Translations under genes and position numbers: made by a program
Notes under the pieces: model-generated
The model's database searches: none
What the model was told of the DNA's origin: nothing
The model's input: only the letters and a program-made list of their open reading frames with translations
In this document: piece by piece, positions 39,936 through 49,331 of the stretch
How the letters are laid out: each line of letters begins with the position of its first letter
How positions within the stretch are numbered: position 1 is the first letter of the stretch
NCBI RefSeq assembly: GCF_011762125.1
Contig: NZ_JAASQN010000001.1
Span: 186,001 to 250,000, forward strand
Reading direction: 5' to 3'
Source: Sphingopyxis panaciterrae
GTDB taxonomy: Bacteria > Pseudomonadota > Alphaproteobacteria > Sphingomonadales > Sphingomonadaceae
DNA length: 64,000 nt

Positions 39936-40414
39936 CCGAAAAATTGCAAATCTGGTGGACAGGGCTTTCGCTGCGCGAACGCTGGCTGGTCGGCATCGCG
40001 GGCGCGCTGGCGCTGGGCGTGCTCCTCTGGGCGGGGGGCCGCCCGGCCTTCGCCGCCTTCGCCGATCTCGAGGTGCGGCATGGCGCCGCGATCGAACGCG
40101 AGGGCCGCGTCGCGGCAAAAGTGGGGTTGCTCGCGCAGCGCCCGGCGAAGTCGGTCGCCGCGGCGGTCGATGCCGTCGCGATCGATCAATATCTCGCGCA
40201 ATCGGCGAGCGAGATCGGGCTGACGCTCGACCGCAACGAGGCGCGCGGGCAGGGGCAGGCGACGATCGCCATCGCAAAGGCCAAGGCCCCAGTACTAACC
40301 GACTGGCTCGCTTCGCTCGAAGGGCAGGGTTTCGTCGTCGATCAGCTGACGATCACGCCCGCCGCGGACGGCACGGTGGGCATGACCGCCGAACTCAGGA
40401 AGGGCGGGCAATGA
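39932..40414 (+). CDS. gspM: Type II secretion protein M
   Basis: A 160-residue bitopic protein of normal GspM length. A short cytoplasmic N-terminus with the family-typical WWTGLSLRERWLVG precedes a transmembrane helix (about 19-38) and a periplasmic ferredoxin-like domain (LTLDRNEARGQGQATIAI, LASLEGQGFVVDQLTI). The start at 39932 overlaps the gspL stop and its own stop overlaps gspN, so the three are coupled. Confidence 0.87.
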   Translation: MTEKLQIWWTGLSLRERWLVGIAGALALGVLLWAGGRPAFAAFADLEVRHGAAIEREGRVAAKVGLLAQRPAKSVAAAVDAVAIDQYLAQSASEIGLTLDRNEARGQGQATIAIAKAKAPVLTDWLASLEGQGFVVDQLTITPAADGTVGMTAELRKGGQ

Positions 40415-41127
40415 CGATGCGTATGCGCTGGGTGATCGCGGCCTTGCTGCTCGCGCTGATCCTGATCGTCGCGACCTTCCCGATGCGCCTCGCGCTGGGC
40501 CTGGCGGGCGCGAGCGATGCGGGCATCACCGCGCGCGAGATTCGCGGCTCGGTCTGGTCGGGGGCGCTCATCGACGCGCGGCTCGGCGCGCTGCCGCTCG
40601 GCAGTGTGCGGGCCAGCCTGTCGCCGCTCGCGTTGCTTGGCGGACGCACCGAACTCGCCTTTTCGCGCGCCGACGAACAGCTCGGTCCGCTGACCGGGCG
40701 GCTGCACGGCAGCAACCCGCGCGGGATGTCGGAGGTCAATGGTGCGACATCGCTTGCCGGCGGTTTCGGTCTCATTCCGGTCGACACCATCCGGTTCGAA
40801 GGCGCGACCGTTCGTTTCGACGAAGGTGGTAAATGTGTCGAGGCGAACGGGCGGATCCAGCTTTCGGTCGGGACGCGGATTGCAGGTCTCGACCTGTCGC
40901 GCGGGCTGTCCGGGCCGCTCACTTGCGCGGGCGGGCGGGCACAGGCCGCGCTTTCGAGCCAGTCGGGAATGGAACGGCTGACCTTGTCGTTCGACGGCAG
41001 CGGCGCCTATCGCGCCCGATTTGCGATCAATGTCGATCGCGATCCGACGATGGCGGCGGCGCTCGCGGTGCTCGGGTTCAAGCCGGGATCGGGCGGTTTC
41101 GTCCTGACCAGCTCGGGCCAATTCTGA
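40411..41127 (+). CDS. gspN: Type II secretion protein N
   Basis: A 238-residue bitopic inner-membrane protein. An N-terminal transmembrane helix (about 7-25, WVIAALLLALILIVATFPM) is followed by a periplasmic beta-rich domain containing the GspN-type ITAREIRGSVWSGAL and LPLGSVRASLSPLALLGG. It contains two cysteines (KCVEANG, LTCAGG) that may bond. GspN is accessory in many type II systems. It is coupled to gspM (ATGA) and ends one base before the gspO GTG. Confidence 0.85.
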   Translation: MTMRMRWVIAALLLALILIVATFPMRLALGLAGASDAGITAREIRGSVWSGALIDARLGALPLGSVRASLSPLALLGGRTELAFSRADEQLGPLTGRLHGSNPRGMSEVNGATSLAGGFGLIPVDTIRFEGATVRFDEGGKCVEANGRIQLSVGTRIAGLDLSRGLSGPLTCAGGRAQAALSSQSGMERLTLSFDGSGAYRARFAINVDRDPTMAAALAVLGFKPGSGGFVLTSSGQF

Positions 41128-41128
41128 C

Positions 41129-41905
41129 GTGCCCGATCCGGGCGCCTTGCCCTTTGGCGCCGGCGTCGCTTTCGCCGCGCTGATCGGGTTGGTCCTCGGC
41201 AGTTTCATCGCGACATTGGTGCTGCGCTGGCCCGCCGGGCGGTCGGTGCTCGGGCGGTCGCAGTGCGATGCGTGCCGCCGGCCGCTTGGCATCCGCGATC
41301 TCGTGCCGCTGTTGTCGGCGCTCGCGGTGCGCGGCCGCTGCCGCCAGTGCGGCGCACCGATCGATCGTTTTCACAGCCGGGTCGAGATCGCTTCCGCGCT
41401 GATCGGCGCGCTGGCGCTGGCGCTGATGCCTGGGGTGGCGGGCTGGCTGTGGGCGCTGTTCGGCTGGCTGCTGCTGCCCCTGGCGCTGCTCGACGCGCGC
41501 CATTTCTGGCTGCCTGACCGGCTCAACGCTTTGCTCGCGATCACCGGCCTGCTGCTCGCCGGGCCACTGCTGGACACGCCGCTGGTCGATCGCTGGATCG
41601 GCGCGCTGGCGGGCGGGTTCGCCCTCGCGGCTGTTGCCTGGGCCTATCGCCTTGCGCGCGGCGGCGACGGCATGGGCGGCGGCGATCCAAAGCTGGTCGC
41701 GGCGATTGGGGCGTGGCTCGGCTGGCAGGTGCTGCCGCTGATGCTGCTGCTCGCCAGCCTCGGCGGCATCATCTGGGCGCTCGCGATGCGCAATGAAAAA
41801 GGGGACACGCCGCTGACGTTGCGGCGCATCCCCTTCGGTGTTTTTGCCTGCACCGCGGCGTGGATTGCGGTGCCGGTCTGGCCTTTATTGATCAGCGTTC
41901 GATAA
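41129..41905 (+). CDS. gspO: Type II secretion prepilin peptidase/N-methyltransferase
   Basis: A 258-residue membrane aspartic protease that cleaves and N-methylates the pseudopilins. It has the cytoplasmic zinc tetracysteine (CDAC and CRQC) with the methyltransferase-type GSFIATLVLRWP, the first catalytic aspartate in LLDARHFWLPD and the second in GGGDPKL. Seven to eight hydrophobic helices are seen. The GTG start lies one base after the gspN stop. Its last 14 bp overlap the convergent pal gene. Confidence 0.92.
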   Translation: MPDPGALPFGAGVAFAALIGLVLGSFIATLVLRWPAGRSVLGRSQCDACRRPLGIRDLVPLLSALAVRGRCRQCGAPIDRFHSRVEIASALIGALALALMPGVAGWLWALFGWLLLPLALLDARHFWLPDRLNALLAITGLLLAGPLLDTPLVDRWIGALAGGFALAAVAWAYRLARGGDGMGGGDPKLVAAIGAWLGWQVLPLMLLLASLGGIIWALAMRNEKGDTPLTLRRIPFGVFACTAAWIAVPVWPLLISVR

Positions 41906-42401
41906 CGACGGTTACCGCGCGGCGATTCTGCGCCCAGGCTTCCTCGTTCGATCCGACCGCGGCGGGGCGTTCCTTGCCATAGCTGATCACCTGGATCCGG
42001 TTCGGATCGATGCCCAGCGAGGCGAGATAGTTTTTCGCGGCATTGGCGCGGCGTTCGCCGAGCGCGATATTATAGTCGCGCGTGCCGCGTTCGTCGGCAT
42101 GGCCTTCCAGCAGGACGCGCACCGCCGGGTTACGCTGCAGCCACTGCGACTGGCTCTGCAGCGTCGCCTGGTCTTCGGCATCGACATTATACTGGTCGAA
42201 ACCGAAGAAGATGCGGTCCGAAGACACGTTGGCGATGAAATCCTGCTGCGATCCGGGGACCACGCCGGTGCCGGTGCTCGGGCCGGTGTCGCCGGTGCCT
42301 TCGGGCGCGGGGGGAAGCGTGTCAGGGGCCTTTTTCGAGCAGGCGCCAACAGCGAGCATGGTGATCGCCGCGATCATCGCGGTCGTTTTGCGTATCGTCA
42401 T
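41892..42401 (-). CDS. pal: Peptidoglycan-associated lipoprotein Pal
   Basis: A 169-residue outer-membrane lipoprotein of the Tol-Pal complex. The lipoprotein signal is AAITMLAVGAC with Cys at about 21. A Gly/Thr/Pro linker leads to an OmpA-C domain with RIFFGFDQYNVDAEDQATLQ (given to 20) and the peptidoglycan-binding GHADERGTRDYNIALGERRA. The ATG at 42401 has AGAGGA eight bases upstream; the longer frame to 42458 is rejected. It is the last gene of ybgC-tolQRAB-pal, 113 bp after tolB. Confidence 0.95.
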   Translation of the reverse strand: MTIRKTTAMIAAITMLAVGACSKKAPDTLPPAPEGTGDTGPSTGTGVVPGSQQDFIANVSSDRIFFGFDQYNVDAEDQATLQSQSQWLQRNPAVRVLLEGHADERGTRDYNIALGERRANAAKNYLASLGIDPNRIQVISYGKERPAAVGSNEEAWAQNRRAVTVVIER

Positions 42402-42514
42402 GTCTTCTGTCCTCTTGTTGTTGCACTCATTTGGTGTCGGTGCAGAGTTAAGCCGCATTAGGATGGCGATTCAACCCCGCGGATTTCCTTTGGTTCCGCC
42501 CCATGCGCTGCGGA

Positions 42515-43888
42515 TCAGGGCAGGACGGGACCCCAGCTCGGATCCGAACCATCCTGCGGCGTCGGCAGGCGGCGCAGGTTCACCCCGGTCAGGTCGACCT
42601 GCCACAGGCTCGATTTGCCCTCGCGGCCGGGCGAGGTGCGGAAGAACTGGATGACGCGGCCGTTCGGCGACCAGGTCGGCGCTTCGTCCTGCCAGCTGTT
42701 GGTGAGCAGGCGGACGCCGCCGCCCGACGGGGTCATCACGCCGACGCGAAATTCGCCGCCGCCCATGCGAGTGAAGGCGATCAGGTCGCCGCGCGGCGAC
42801 CATTCGGGGGTTGCCGCGCGTCCGCCGCCAAAGCTGATCCGCTGCTGGTTCGACCCGTCGATGTTCATCGTATAGATTTGCTGGCCGCCCGACCGGTCGC
42901 TTTCGAACACGATCTTCTTGCCGTCGGGCGAAAAACTGCCGCCGACGTCGATGCCGGCATTGTTGGTCAGCCGCACCGGCGTGCCGCCATTGGCCGAGAT
43001 GCGATAGATGTCGGTGTTGCCGCCGACCGCCATCGAATAGAGGATCTGCGTTCCGTCGGGCGACCAGCGCGGCGCAAAGGTTGCGTTGCCGCTTTCGGTC
43101 ACCAGCTTCTGCGAGCCATTGGCGACGTCGTAGATGAAGACGCGGACGCGGTTGTTCAAATAGCTGACGTAGACGATCTTCTTGTAATCGGGCGAGAAGC
43201 GCGGGCTGATCGCCAGCGCCTGGCCGTTGGTGATGAAACGGTGGTTACCGCCATCACTGTCCATGATCGCGAGGCGCTTGATACGGTTTCCTTTGGGGCC
43301 GCTCTCGGCGATATAGGCAACGCGGCTGTCGAAGAAGGGCGCCTCGCCCGACAGGCGCGAATAGATGGCGTCGGCGCATTTATGCGCGGCGCGGCGCCAG
43401 TCGCCGGGCTGGATTTCGAACCCCTGGCGCACCAGCTCGCTGCCGAGCTGCGTGTCGTAGAGATAGCAGCCGACGATCAGCCCGCCGGTGCTGTTGGTGC
43501 GCACGAAACCGTGGACGACATTCTCGGCGTTGCGCGCCTGCCAGTCGGCGAAGCGCGGCGCGGTGACTTCGGGCATCGTGATCGCGCGCACGCTGCCCGG
43601 ACCGAGCGGCGCGTAAAGGCCGCTCCGCTCAAGATCGGCGGCGATGACTTCGGCGATCTGGCGCCCGAGGCTGTCGGTGCGCAAACCCGCGACGGTGGTG
43701 ACCGCAGGGGTCGCCAGCGCCGGAATCGCGATGACGGTGCGCTCCTGCGACAGCTGGCCCTCGATCGTTTCACGCGGTTCGGTCTGCACGGTGGCGGGGG
43801 GCGCGACGGGGGCTGCCGTTTCCTGGGCCAGCACGGGCGCTGCGGTCAGCAGCAAGGCAAGCGACAGGCTGATGGGACGGAAGGTCAT
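42515..43888 (-). CDS. tolB: Tol-Pal system periplasmic protein TolB
   Basis: A 457-residue periplasmic protein. The signal peptide ends APVLAQ near residue 22. An N-terminal domain (TIEGQLSQERTVIAIPALAT) precedes a six-bladed beta-propeller with repeated WSPDG/FSPDG motifs (ISPRFSPDYKKIVYVSY, APRWSPDGTQILYS, GSFSPDGKKIVFESD, PEWSPRGDLIAFTR, TWSPNGRVIQFF). It binds Pal and helps outer-membrane constriction at division. It follows tolA after 6 bp. Confidence 0.96.
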   Translation of the reverse strand: MTFRPISLSLALLLTAAPVLAQETAAPVAPPATVQTEPRETIEGQLSQERTVIAIPALATPAVTTVAGLRTDSLGRQIAEVIAADLERSGLYAPLGPGSVRAITMPEVTAPRFADWQARNAENVVHGFVRTNSTGGLIVGCYLYDTQLGSELVRQGFEIQPGDWRRAAHKCADAIYSRLSGEAPFFDSRVAYIAESGPKGNRIKRLAIMDSDGGNHRFITNGQALAISPRFSPDYKKIVYVSYLNNRVRVFIYDVANGSQKLVTESGNATFAPRWSPDGTQILYSMAVGGNTDIYRISANGGTPVRLTNNAGIDVGGSFSPDGKKIVFESDRSGGQQIYTMNIDGSNQQRISFGGGRAATPEWSPRGDLIAFTRMGGGEFRVGVMTPSGGGVRLLTNSWQDEAPTWSPNGRVIQFFRTSPGREGKSSLWQVDLTGVNLRRLPTPQDGSDPSWGPVLP

Positions 43889-43894
43889 CTCTAC

Positions 43895-44716
43895 TTACCT
43901 CTTGATGAAATCGAGCGTGTAATTCTGCCAGAAGCTGTAATTTTCTTCGGGCAGGTCGAAGGGAGCGGCGAGTTCGACGGCGCGTTTCGCGCATTCCTGA
44001 TGCCGCTGGACCTGGAACTTGTTGCTGTCGTTTTCGCCGGTCGTCGTGACGCTGGTAAAGCCCGCGAGCGCGCCCGACTGGGTCAGACGGAACTTCACGA
44101 CGGTCTTGAGCTGGTCGACGTCGACCCCCGACACGCGGCAGCCATTCCAGCGCGGGGCGACCGCCGACTTGATGCTGACATCGATCGATCGCCTGACCTC
44201 GGCCGCGGTCTTTGCCGCAGGCGCGCCCTTGCTGGGTGCCTTGGTCGGTTCGCGGCCGAGCCCGTCGGTGATTCCGTCGAGGCGGCCGGTCGGGCGTGTC
44301 GTCGCCTTCTTTACTGGCGCTGATTTGGGCGCGGCCTTCGGGGTTTCCTTCTTGACCGCGGGCGGCGTCTTCTTGGGCGGCGCTGGTGTCGGGCGTGCGA
44401 CCTGTTTTGGGGCGGGCGCGGGCGTCGGACGGACGATCGGTTCAGGTTCGGGCGGCGCCGGCATCGGTTCGGGCGCGGCGATATCGACCGCGTCCTCTTC
44501 GCCAAGGCGGGCGGCGGGCGGCGTGTCGCTGAGCACCGGCGCGGACGATGTTGCCGCGGTTTCGGCGATCAGGTCGACCTCCATCGGCGGATTGTCGAAA
44601 CGCCGGTCGCCCGCGGTCCATTGCACCGACAGCAGGCCGATAATCAGCACATGCGCGACGACCGCGACAAGGATGCCGCGTTGCTGATTGCCCCTCTCTG
44701 CCCGTGGTCCGACCAT
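43895..44716 (-). CDS. tolA: Tol-Pal system protein TolA
   Basis: A 273-residue bitopic protein. One N-terminal transmembrane helix (about 14-34, GILVAVVAHVLIIGLLSVQW) is followed by a long Pro/Ala/Lys-rich periplasm-spanning segment (PAPPEPEPIVRPTPAPAPKQ; KKTPPAVKKETPKAAPK), shorter than in enterobacteria, and a C-terminal TonB/TolA-like domain (VKFRLTQSGALAGFTSV). It transfers proton-motive energy from TolQR to TolB/Pal. It lies 10 bp after tolR. Confidence 0.93.
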   Translation of the reverse strand: MVGPRAERGNQQRGILVAVVAHVLIIGLLSVQWTAGDRRFDNPPMEVDLIAETAATSSAPVLSDTPPAARLGEEDAVDIAAPEPMPAPPEPEPIVRPTPAPAPKQVARPTPAPPKKTPPAVKKETPKAAPKSAPVKKATTRPTGRLDGITDGLGREPTKAPSKGAPAAKTAAEVRRSIDVSIKSAVAPRWNGCRVSGVDVDQLKTVVKFRLTQSGALAGFTSVTTTGENDSNKFQVQRHQECAKRAVELAAPFDLPEENYSFWQNYTLDFIKR

Positions 44717-44726
44717 GATTTTCAGC

Positions 44727-45224
44727 CTATTGCCCGGTTTCTGAACGGGTGGTGACCGCCGCCGGTTCGGTTTCCGACCCTGTCGTCACCAGCGCGATGC
44801 GCGACAGCCCGGCGCGGTTGAGCTCGCCCATCACGCGCATCACCCGGCCGTAATCGAGCCCCTTGTCGGCACGCAGCATGATCTGGCGCGGCCGCTCGCC
44901 TTGTTTCTGCTCGCGCGCGATCGCGTCGAGCCGCGCCGGCAGTTCGGCCTCGCTCACCGGCTCCTCGCCGATATAGAGCGCATCGTCGCCGGTGATCGAC
45001 AGTTGCACCGGCTCCTGTTCCTCGGTCTCGACCGGCTTCGCGCGGCTTTCGGGCAGGTCGACGGGAACGGCGGAGGCGAGCAGCGGCGCGGTGATCATGA
45101 AGATGATCAGCAGCACCAGCATCACATCGACCAGCGGCGTGACGTTGATTTCCGACATCGGCGCGCGGCGGCTGCCGCGTCCGCGCCGGCCGCCGATGCC
45201 GCCGGAGGGGCCGGTCATCGCCAT
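44727..45224 (-). CDS. tolR: Tol-Pal system proton-channel protein TolR
   Basis: A 165-residue ExbD/TolR-family protein. A Gly/Arg-rich cytoplasmic N-terminus and SEINVTPLVDVMLVLLIIFM follow, containing the essential D33 in the only transmembrane helix, then a periplasmic domain (VPVDLPESRA, RADKGLDYGRVMRVMGELN). It forms the ion-conducting motor with TolQ. Its ATG shares one base with the tolQ stop (TGATG). Confidence 0.95.
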   Translation of the reverse strand: MAMTGPSGGIGGRRGRGSRRAPMSEINVTPLVDVMLVLLIIFMITAPLLASAVPVDLPESRAKPVETEEQEPVQLSITGDDALYIGEEPVSEAELPARLDAIAREQKQGERPRQIMLRADKGLDYGRVMRVMGELNRAGLSRIALVTTGSETEPAAVTTRSETGQ

Positions 45225-45922
45225 CAGGCTTCGACCTCGAGTTCGCGGCTGAAGGTCGCGTGCAGCCCGTCGGCGAAGCGGCCGAGGCGCGATTCGAGCC
45301 GGTTCAGGCGCTGCGAAAAGGCGTTATAGGCGATGACCGCCGGAATCGCCGCGAACAGCCCGATCGCGGTGGCGAACAGCGCTTCGGCGATGCCCGGGGC
45401 AACGACGGCGAGGCTGCTGTTATTCTCGGCCGCGATCGCGGTGAAGCTGCGCATGATGCCCCATACGGTGCCGAACAGCCCGACGAACGGCGCGACCGAC
45501 CCGATCGTCGCGAGTGTGCCGATTTTCTCGGCCAGCTTGTCGACTTCGCCGGCGATGGCCGCGTTCATCGCGATGCCCAGCCTTTCGCGGGTGCCGTCGC
45601 GGTCGACATTCTTGCCCGCGGTCGAGCGGCGCCATTCGCTGATCCCGGCGGCTAGGATCTTCGCGCTCGGCAGTTCCTCGCGGCCATTCTCGTCATAGAA
45701 TTTGTCGAGATTGCCCGCGCGCCAGAAATCGCGTTCGAAGCGTTCGGACGCGCGCATCTGCTTGCCGACGCTGCGGCCGTGGGTGAAAATCACCGCCCAG
45801 ACATAGATGGAGGCGGCGAGCAGCCCGATCATCACGCCCTTCACGACCCAGTCGGCCTGGATGAACAGCGCGATGGGGGACAATGTCGCCGCATCGGCGG
45901 CCAGCTTGATATTGTCTAGCAA
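45224..45922 (-). CDS. tolQ: Tol-Pal system motor protein TolQ
   Basis: A 232-residue MotA/TolQ/ExbB-family protein with three transmembrane helices (about 17-40, 140-165, 175-198) and the conserved IGSVAPFVGLFGTVWGIMRSF region (quoted in part). The start is inferred as TTG at 45922 (LLDNIKLAADAATLSPIALF begins like other TolQ proteins), with GGAGAG eight bases upstream. It overlaps the ybgC stop by 7 bp. An ATG further up (45967) would lie inside ybgC and add a non-conserved leader. Confidence 0.93.
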   Translation of the reverse strand: MLDNIKLAADAATLSPIALFIQADWVVKGVMIGLLAASIYVWAVIFTHGRSVGKQMRASERFERDFWRAGNLDKFYDENGREELPSAKILAAGISEWRRSTAGKNVDRDGTRERLGIAMNAAIAGEVDKLAEKIGTLATIGSVAPFVGLFGTVWGIMRSFTAIAAENNSSLAVVAPGIAEALFATAIGLFAAIPAVIAYNAFSQRLNRLESRLGRFADGLHATFSRELEVEA

Positions 45923-46395
45923 GGGATATTCTCTCCATTCATGATGGCGGTAAACCGGTCGGCCCAACCCGCCGGCTGACGGCGCGGCCGGCCCCCGGGC
46001 GACAGGAAGGCCGCGGTGACTTGCCCGTCGGTAAATGTCTGGCCGCTTAACGTGTCAGGTCCGCGAAGGATGCGCTGCGCGATGATCACGCTCGCGCCGC
46101 GCACCGCTTCGACGGTGCTGACGACGAGCAGGTCGTCGTCGAGCCGCGCGGGCAGGCGGTATTTGATGCTGAGGTCGGTGACCGCCCAGGCGCCTTCGCC
46201 CGCGTCTATCGCCGCGCGCTGGTCGATGCCGGCCAGGCGCAGCATGTCCGATCGCGCGCGCTCCATATAACGCAGGTAGTTGGCGTGATAGACGATACCG
46301 CTGAGGTCGGTGTCCTCGAAGTAAACGCGCGCCCGATAATGGTGCGCAGCCCCGACGAAGGCGCCGGGGATGAAGGGGGGCGGTGCGTTTACCAT
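45916..46395 (-). CDS. ybgC: Tol-Pal associated acyl-CoA thioesterase YbgC
   Basis: A 159-residue hotdog-fold 4-hydroxybenzoyl-CoA thioesterase-like enzyme. The catalytic motif is YFEDTDLSGIVYHANYLRYME (quoted to 20 residues, YFEDTDLSGIVYHANYLRYM), with the aspartate in EDTD. It hydrolyses acyl-CoA or acyl-ACP thioesters and is conserved as the first gene of the tol-pal operon. The ATG at 46395 is preferred to 46431; the ribosome-binding site is weak. A 121-bp gap to ruvB upstream probably holds the operon promoter. Confidence 0.92.
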   Translation of the reverse strand: MVNAPPPFIPGAFVGAAHHYRARVYFEDTDLSGIVYHANYLRYMERARSDMLRLAGIDQRAAIDAGEGAWAVTDLSIKYRLPARLDDDLLVVSTVEAVRGASVIIAQRILRGPDTLSGQTFTDGQVTAAFLSPGGRPRRQPAGWADRFTAIMNGENIPC

Positions 46396-46516
46396 TGTTC
46401 CGATCGATAGCGATGCTTCGACTCGTCGCAAACCCCTAACCAGCGATTCGTCGCAGGGAGGGGACGATTGATGGCAGAAAAATGCGGATGTTGACGAAAG
46501 TGCCGCGCAGCGCGGA

Positions 46517-47545
46517 TCAGGCCTCGGGGTCGAAAAGACTGTCCTGAACCCCGGTTGGCGGCAATAAACCCAAATGTTTCCAAGCGCTTGTGTTCAGCAT
46601 CCGGCCGCGCGCGGTGCGTGCGATCAGGCCGATCTGGAGCAGATAGGGCTCGATGACATCCTCGATCGTGTCGCGCGGCTCCGAAAGTCCCGCCGCGAGC
46701 GTTTCGACGCCGACCGGCCCGCCACGATAAATGTCAGCGATCATAAGGAGATAGCGCCGGTCCATCGCGTCGAGTCCGAGCGCGTCGACTTCGAGCCGGT
46801 TGAGCGCCGCGTCGGCCGCGCGCGCATCGACGATATCATGCCCCGCGACCGTCGCGAAATCGCGTACGCGGCGCAGCAGCCGCCCGGCGATGCGCGGGGT
46901 GCCGCGCGAGCGCTTGGCGATTTCCAGCGCACCGTCCACCGCGATCGGCAGCGCCAGCAGCCGCGCGGCGCGCGTGATGACCTGCTGCAATTCGCCATGC
47001 GTGTAGAAGTTGAGCCGCACCGGAATGCCGAAGCGGTCGCGCAGCGGCGTTGTGAGCAGCCCCTGCCGTGTCGTCGCCCCGACGAGGGTGAATTTGGGCA
47101 GATCGATGCGCACCGAACGCGCCGACGGCCCCTCGCCGATCATGATGTCGAGCGCGCGGTCCTCCATCGCGGGATAGAGGATTTCCTCGACCGCGGGCGA
47201 CAGGCGGTGGATTTCGTCGATGAACAGGACATCGCCATCCTCGAGATTGGTGAGCAGCGCCGCGAGGTCGCCCGCCTTCGCGATCACCGGCCCGCTGGTC
47301 GAGCGGAACCCGACGCCAAGCTCGCGCGCGACGATCTGCGCCAGCGTCGTCTTGCCGAGCCCCGGCGGGCCGAAGAACAGCACATGGTCGAGCGCGTCGC
47401 CGCGCGCCTTCGCCGCCTCGACAAAGATCCGCAGATTCTCGCGCGCCGCAGCCTGCCCGACGAACTCGGCGAGCGACTTGGGGCGCAGCGCGGCGTCGGC
47501 ATCCTCGGGGGTGCGGATGGGGGTGGTTAGGGCCGGCTCAGTCAT
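46517..47545 (-). CDS. ruvB: Holliday junction branch-migration ATPase RuvB
   Basis: A 342-residue AAA+ motor of the RuvAB complex. Walker A GPPGLGKT (59-66), Walker B DEIH (110-113), sensor region [19 protein letters not shown] and the C-terminal winged helix ([35 protein letters not shown]) are intact. The ATG at 47545 overlaps the end of the GFA-family gene by 8 bp; the open frame further upstream is noise. It is separated from ruvA by two unrelated genes (see findings). Confidence 0.96.
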   Translation of the reverse strand: MTEPALTTPIRTPEDADAALRPKSLAEFVGQAAARENLRIFVEAAKARGDALDHVLFFGPPGLGKTTLAQIVARELGVGFRSTSGPVIAKAGDLAALLTNLEDGDVLFIDEIHRLSPAVEEILYPAMEDRALDIMIGEGPSARSVRIDLPKFTLVGATTRQGLLTTPLRDRFGIPVRLNFYTHGELQQVITRAARLLALPIAVDGALEIAKRSRGTPRIAGRLLRRVRDFATVAGHDIVDARAADAALNRLEVDALGLDAMDRRYLLMIADIYRGGPVGVETLAAGLSEPRDTIEDVIEPYLLQIGLIARTARGRMLNTSAWKHLGLLPPTGVQDSLFDPEA

Positions 47546-47948
47546 AATGCTCGATCCCCTCGCCGCTGATCGAAACCCAAGGTTCCTGGCGCTCTTCATA
47601 AACCGAATAGTCGGGGACGAAGCCGTGCCCCGGCTCGAAGTTGCCGAGCGGTATCGCATAGGCGTCATGATAGGGCCGCGCCCGGTACCAGACGCCCGAG
47701 CCGCAGGTGCCGCAAAAGAAGAAGTCGGCGGTGTTGCCGCTGGCGCCGGTGTACTGCCACATCTTGGCATTCGCTTCGCCTTCGACGCGGACCTGCCCGG
47801 CCGGGAAGCGGACCTGTGCGGCAAAGGCGCTGCCGCTCCGCACCTTGCATTCGCGGCAGTGACAAACCGACACGCGGATCGGTTCGCCGGTGCAGGCGAT
47901 GCGGATCTGGCCGCAGCGGCAGGCGGCGTGGCGGATGCGATCGTTCAT
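47538..47948 (-). CDS. GFA (glutathione-dependent formaldehyde-activating-like) family protein
   Basis: A 136-residue Mss4-like zinc protein. The zinc ligands are visible as [12 protein letters not shown] and FFCGTCGSG. Members of this family (including Gfa and many uncharacterised proteins) are often annotated as aldehyde-activating, without proof for most. The ATG at 47948 overlaps the stop of the ParA-like gene (ATGA), and the gene overlaps ruvB by 8 bp. It is thus embedded in the ruv operon, where no functional link is known. Confidence 0.85.
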   Translation of the reverse strand: MNDRIRHAACRCGQIRIACTGEPIRVSVCHCRECKVRSGSAFAAQVRFPAGQVRVEGEANAKMWQYTGASGNTADFFFCGTCGSGVWYRARPYHDAYAIPLGNFEPGHGFVPDYSVYEERQEPWVSISGEGIEHYD

Positions 47949-48685
47949 GATTTGGTGGCGAGCCGTTTTTCGATCGCCTGCCACAGCGCGGCGACCGCCG
48001 CGACCGGCGCGCTCTTGCGGCCGGCGATCGCGCCGATCGGCGCGCGCGCTTCGGTCATGCGCTCATAGGCGCTGGCCATCGGGATCACGGGCCAGTCAGG
48101 CGTTTTGGCGAGCGTGGCCCGGTGCAGACCCCGGCGGCGATCGACCATGGAAAAGACAGGGAGCAACGGCACGCGCAGCGCTTTCCTGCCGCCCATATGC
48201 TCCTCGATCGCATCCAGCGCGCGGCGCGCGAGCGGCGAGGGGATGACGGGGACGATCACCAGATCGGCGGCGCGGAGAATCTGCTCGGACGTGTCGGAAA
48301 GCCCCGGCGGGCAGTCGATAAGTATCCGGTCGTATCCGCGTGCAAGGTCGCCCGCGATCTTCGCGAGCCGCTTTTTCTTGTCGAGTTCGTGAAATTCGAC
48401 GTCGAGCCCGCGCAGCGATTCATCGGCCGGCAGCAGGCTGAGGCGGTCGGTCGCGGTCGGCGCGATCAGCTTTGCAGGGTCGAGGTCGCGGCGGATCGCT
48501 GCCTGCGCCTTTCTGCCCGCGCCGTCATGGCCCAGGATATAGGTCGCGGCGGCTTGTCCGTCGAGGTCCCAGAGCAGGGTGCGGCGGCTCGACAAGCTTG
48601 CCGCCGCCCACGCGAGATTGACCGCGAGCGTCGTCTTTCCGACCCCGCCCTTGAGGCTGTAGACCGCGATCGTCTTGCCGGTCAT
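47945..48685 (-). CDS. ParA/MinD-like P-loop ATPase
   Basis: A 246-residue deviant-Walker ATPase. The Walker A motif has the signature lysine ([14 protein letters not shown]), with [16 protein letters not shown] and [16 protein letters not shown]. It is short and lacks an N-terminal DNA-binding domain, and no parB partner lies beside it, so chromosome partitioning is not implied. It is coupled to ruvA upstream (ATGA at 48682-48685) and to the GFA gene downstream (ATGA). Its role is unknown; the position in the ruv operon suggests at most co-expression. Confidence 0.88.
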   Translation of the reverse strand: MTGKTIAVYSLKGGVGKTTLAVNLAWAAASLSSRRTLLWDLDGQAAATYILGHDGAGRKAQAAIRRDLDPAKLIAPTATDRLSLLPADESLRGLDVEFHELDKKKRLAKIAGDLARGYDRILIDCPPGLSDTSEQILRAADLVIVPVIPSPLARRALDAIEEHMGGRKALRVPLLPVFSMVDRRRGLHRATLAKTPDWPVIPMASAYERMTEARAPIGAIAGRKSAPVAAVAALWQAIEKRLATKS

Positions 48686-49281
48686 TTCGCCGCCTTCTTG
48701 AGCGCCACGCGCACCAGCGCGTCGAGGCTGGCGCCCGTACCGAGCTCTTCATTCGCCGCCGCGACCGCGGTGCTGGCTTCGCTGGGTTTGAAGCCGAGAC
48801 CGGTGAGCGCGGCGACGGCGTCGCCGAGCGGGCCCGATGTGGCGGACAGGGCCGGACCCGAACCCGCAATCCCGCCCAGTGCCCCTGCCTTGTCCTTCAG
48901 TTCATGCGTGATCCGCTGCGCCAGCTTCGGGCCCACACCATTCGCCCGCGCGATCATGGCGCTGTCGCCGCTCGCGAGCGCGCGCTGGAGTTCGCCGATT
49001 TCGAGTGCCGAGAGGATCGCCAGCGCGACCTTGGCACCGACCCCCTGGACGCTGGTGAGCAGGCGGAACCAGTCGCGTTCCTCGGCCTTGGCGAAGCCGA
49101 GCAGGCGCAGGAAGTCCTCACCGACGAGCATTTCGGTGTGGATGGTGACGTCGCCGCCGACCGCGCCGAGCGCGTCGAGGGTGCGCGCCGACGCTTCGAC
49201 CAGATAGCCGACGCCGCCGACGTCGATCACCGCATGGCCTGCGCCGCTGCTGTCGAGCCGTCCGGTGAGTTTTGCGATCAT
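48682..49281 (-). CDS. ruvA: Holliday junction DNA-binding protein RuvA
   Basis: A 199-residue protein that tetramerises on Holliday junctions and loads RuvB. N-terminal OB domain ([29 protein letters not shown]), the two helix-hairpin-helix motifs ([35 protein letters not shown]) and the C-terminal RuvB-contact domain ([19 protein letters not shown]) are present. It overlaps the ParA-like gene as ATGA. A 249-bp gap with an inverted repeat separates it from ruvC. Confidence 0.96.
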   Translation of the reverse strand: MIAKLTGRLDSSGAGHAVIDVGGVGYLVEASARTLDALGAVGGDVTIHTEMLVGEDFLRLLGFAKAEERDWFRLLTSVQGVGAKVALAILSALEIGELQRALASGDSAMIARANGVGPKLAQRITHELKDKAGALGGIAGSGPALSATSGPLGDAVAALTGLGFKPSEASTAVAAANEELGTGASLDALVRVALKKAAK

Positions 49282-49331
49282 GTCGCTGTGCTAGCGCGAT
49301 GGGAATGAAAAGGGAACAAGGAAGGAGGAAT

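Noticed and set aside
47945-48685. ParA gene taken as a sign of a plasmid or chromosomal partition locus
   Set aside because: There is no parB, no parS-like repeats and no rep genes; the gene is coupled to ruvA.
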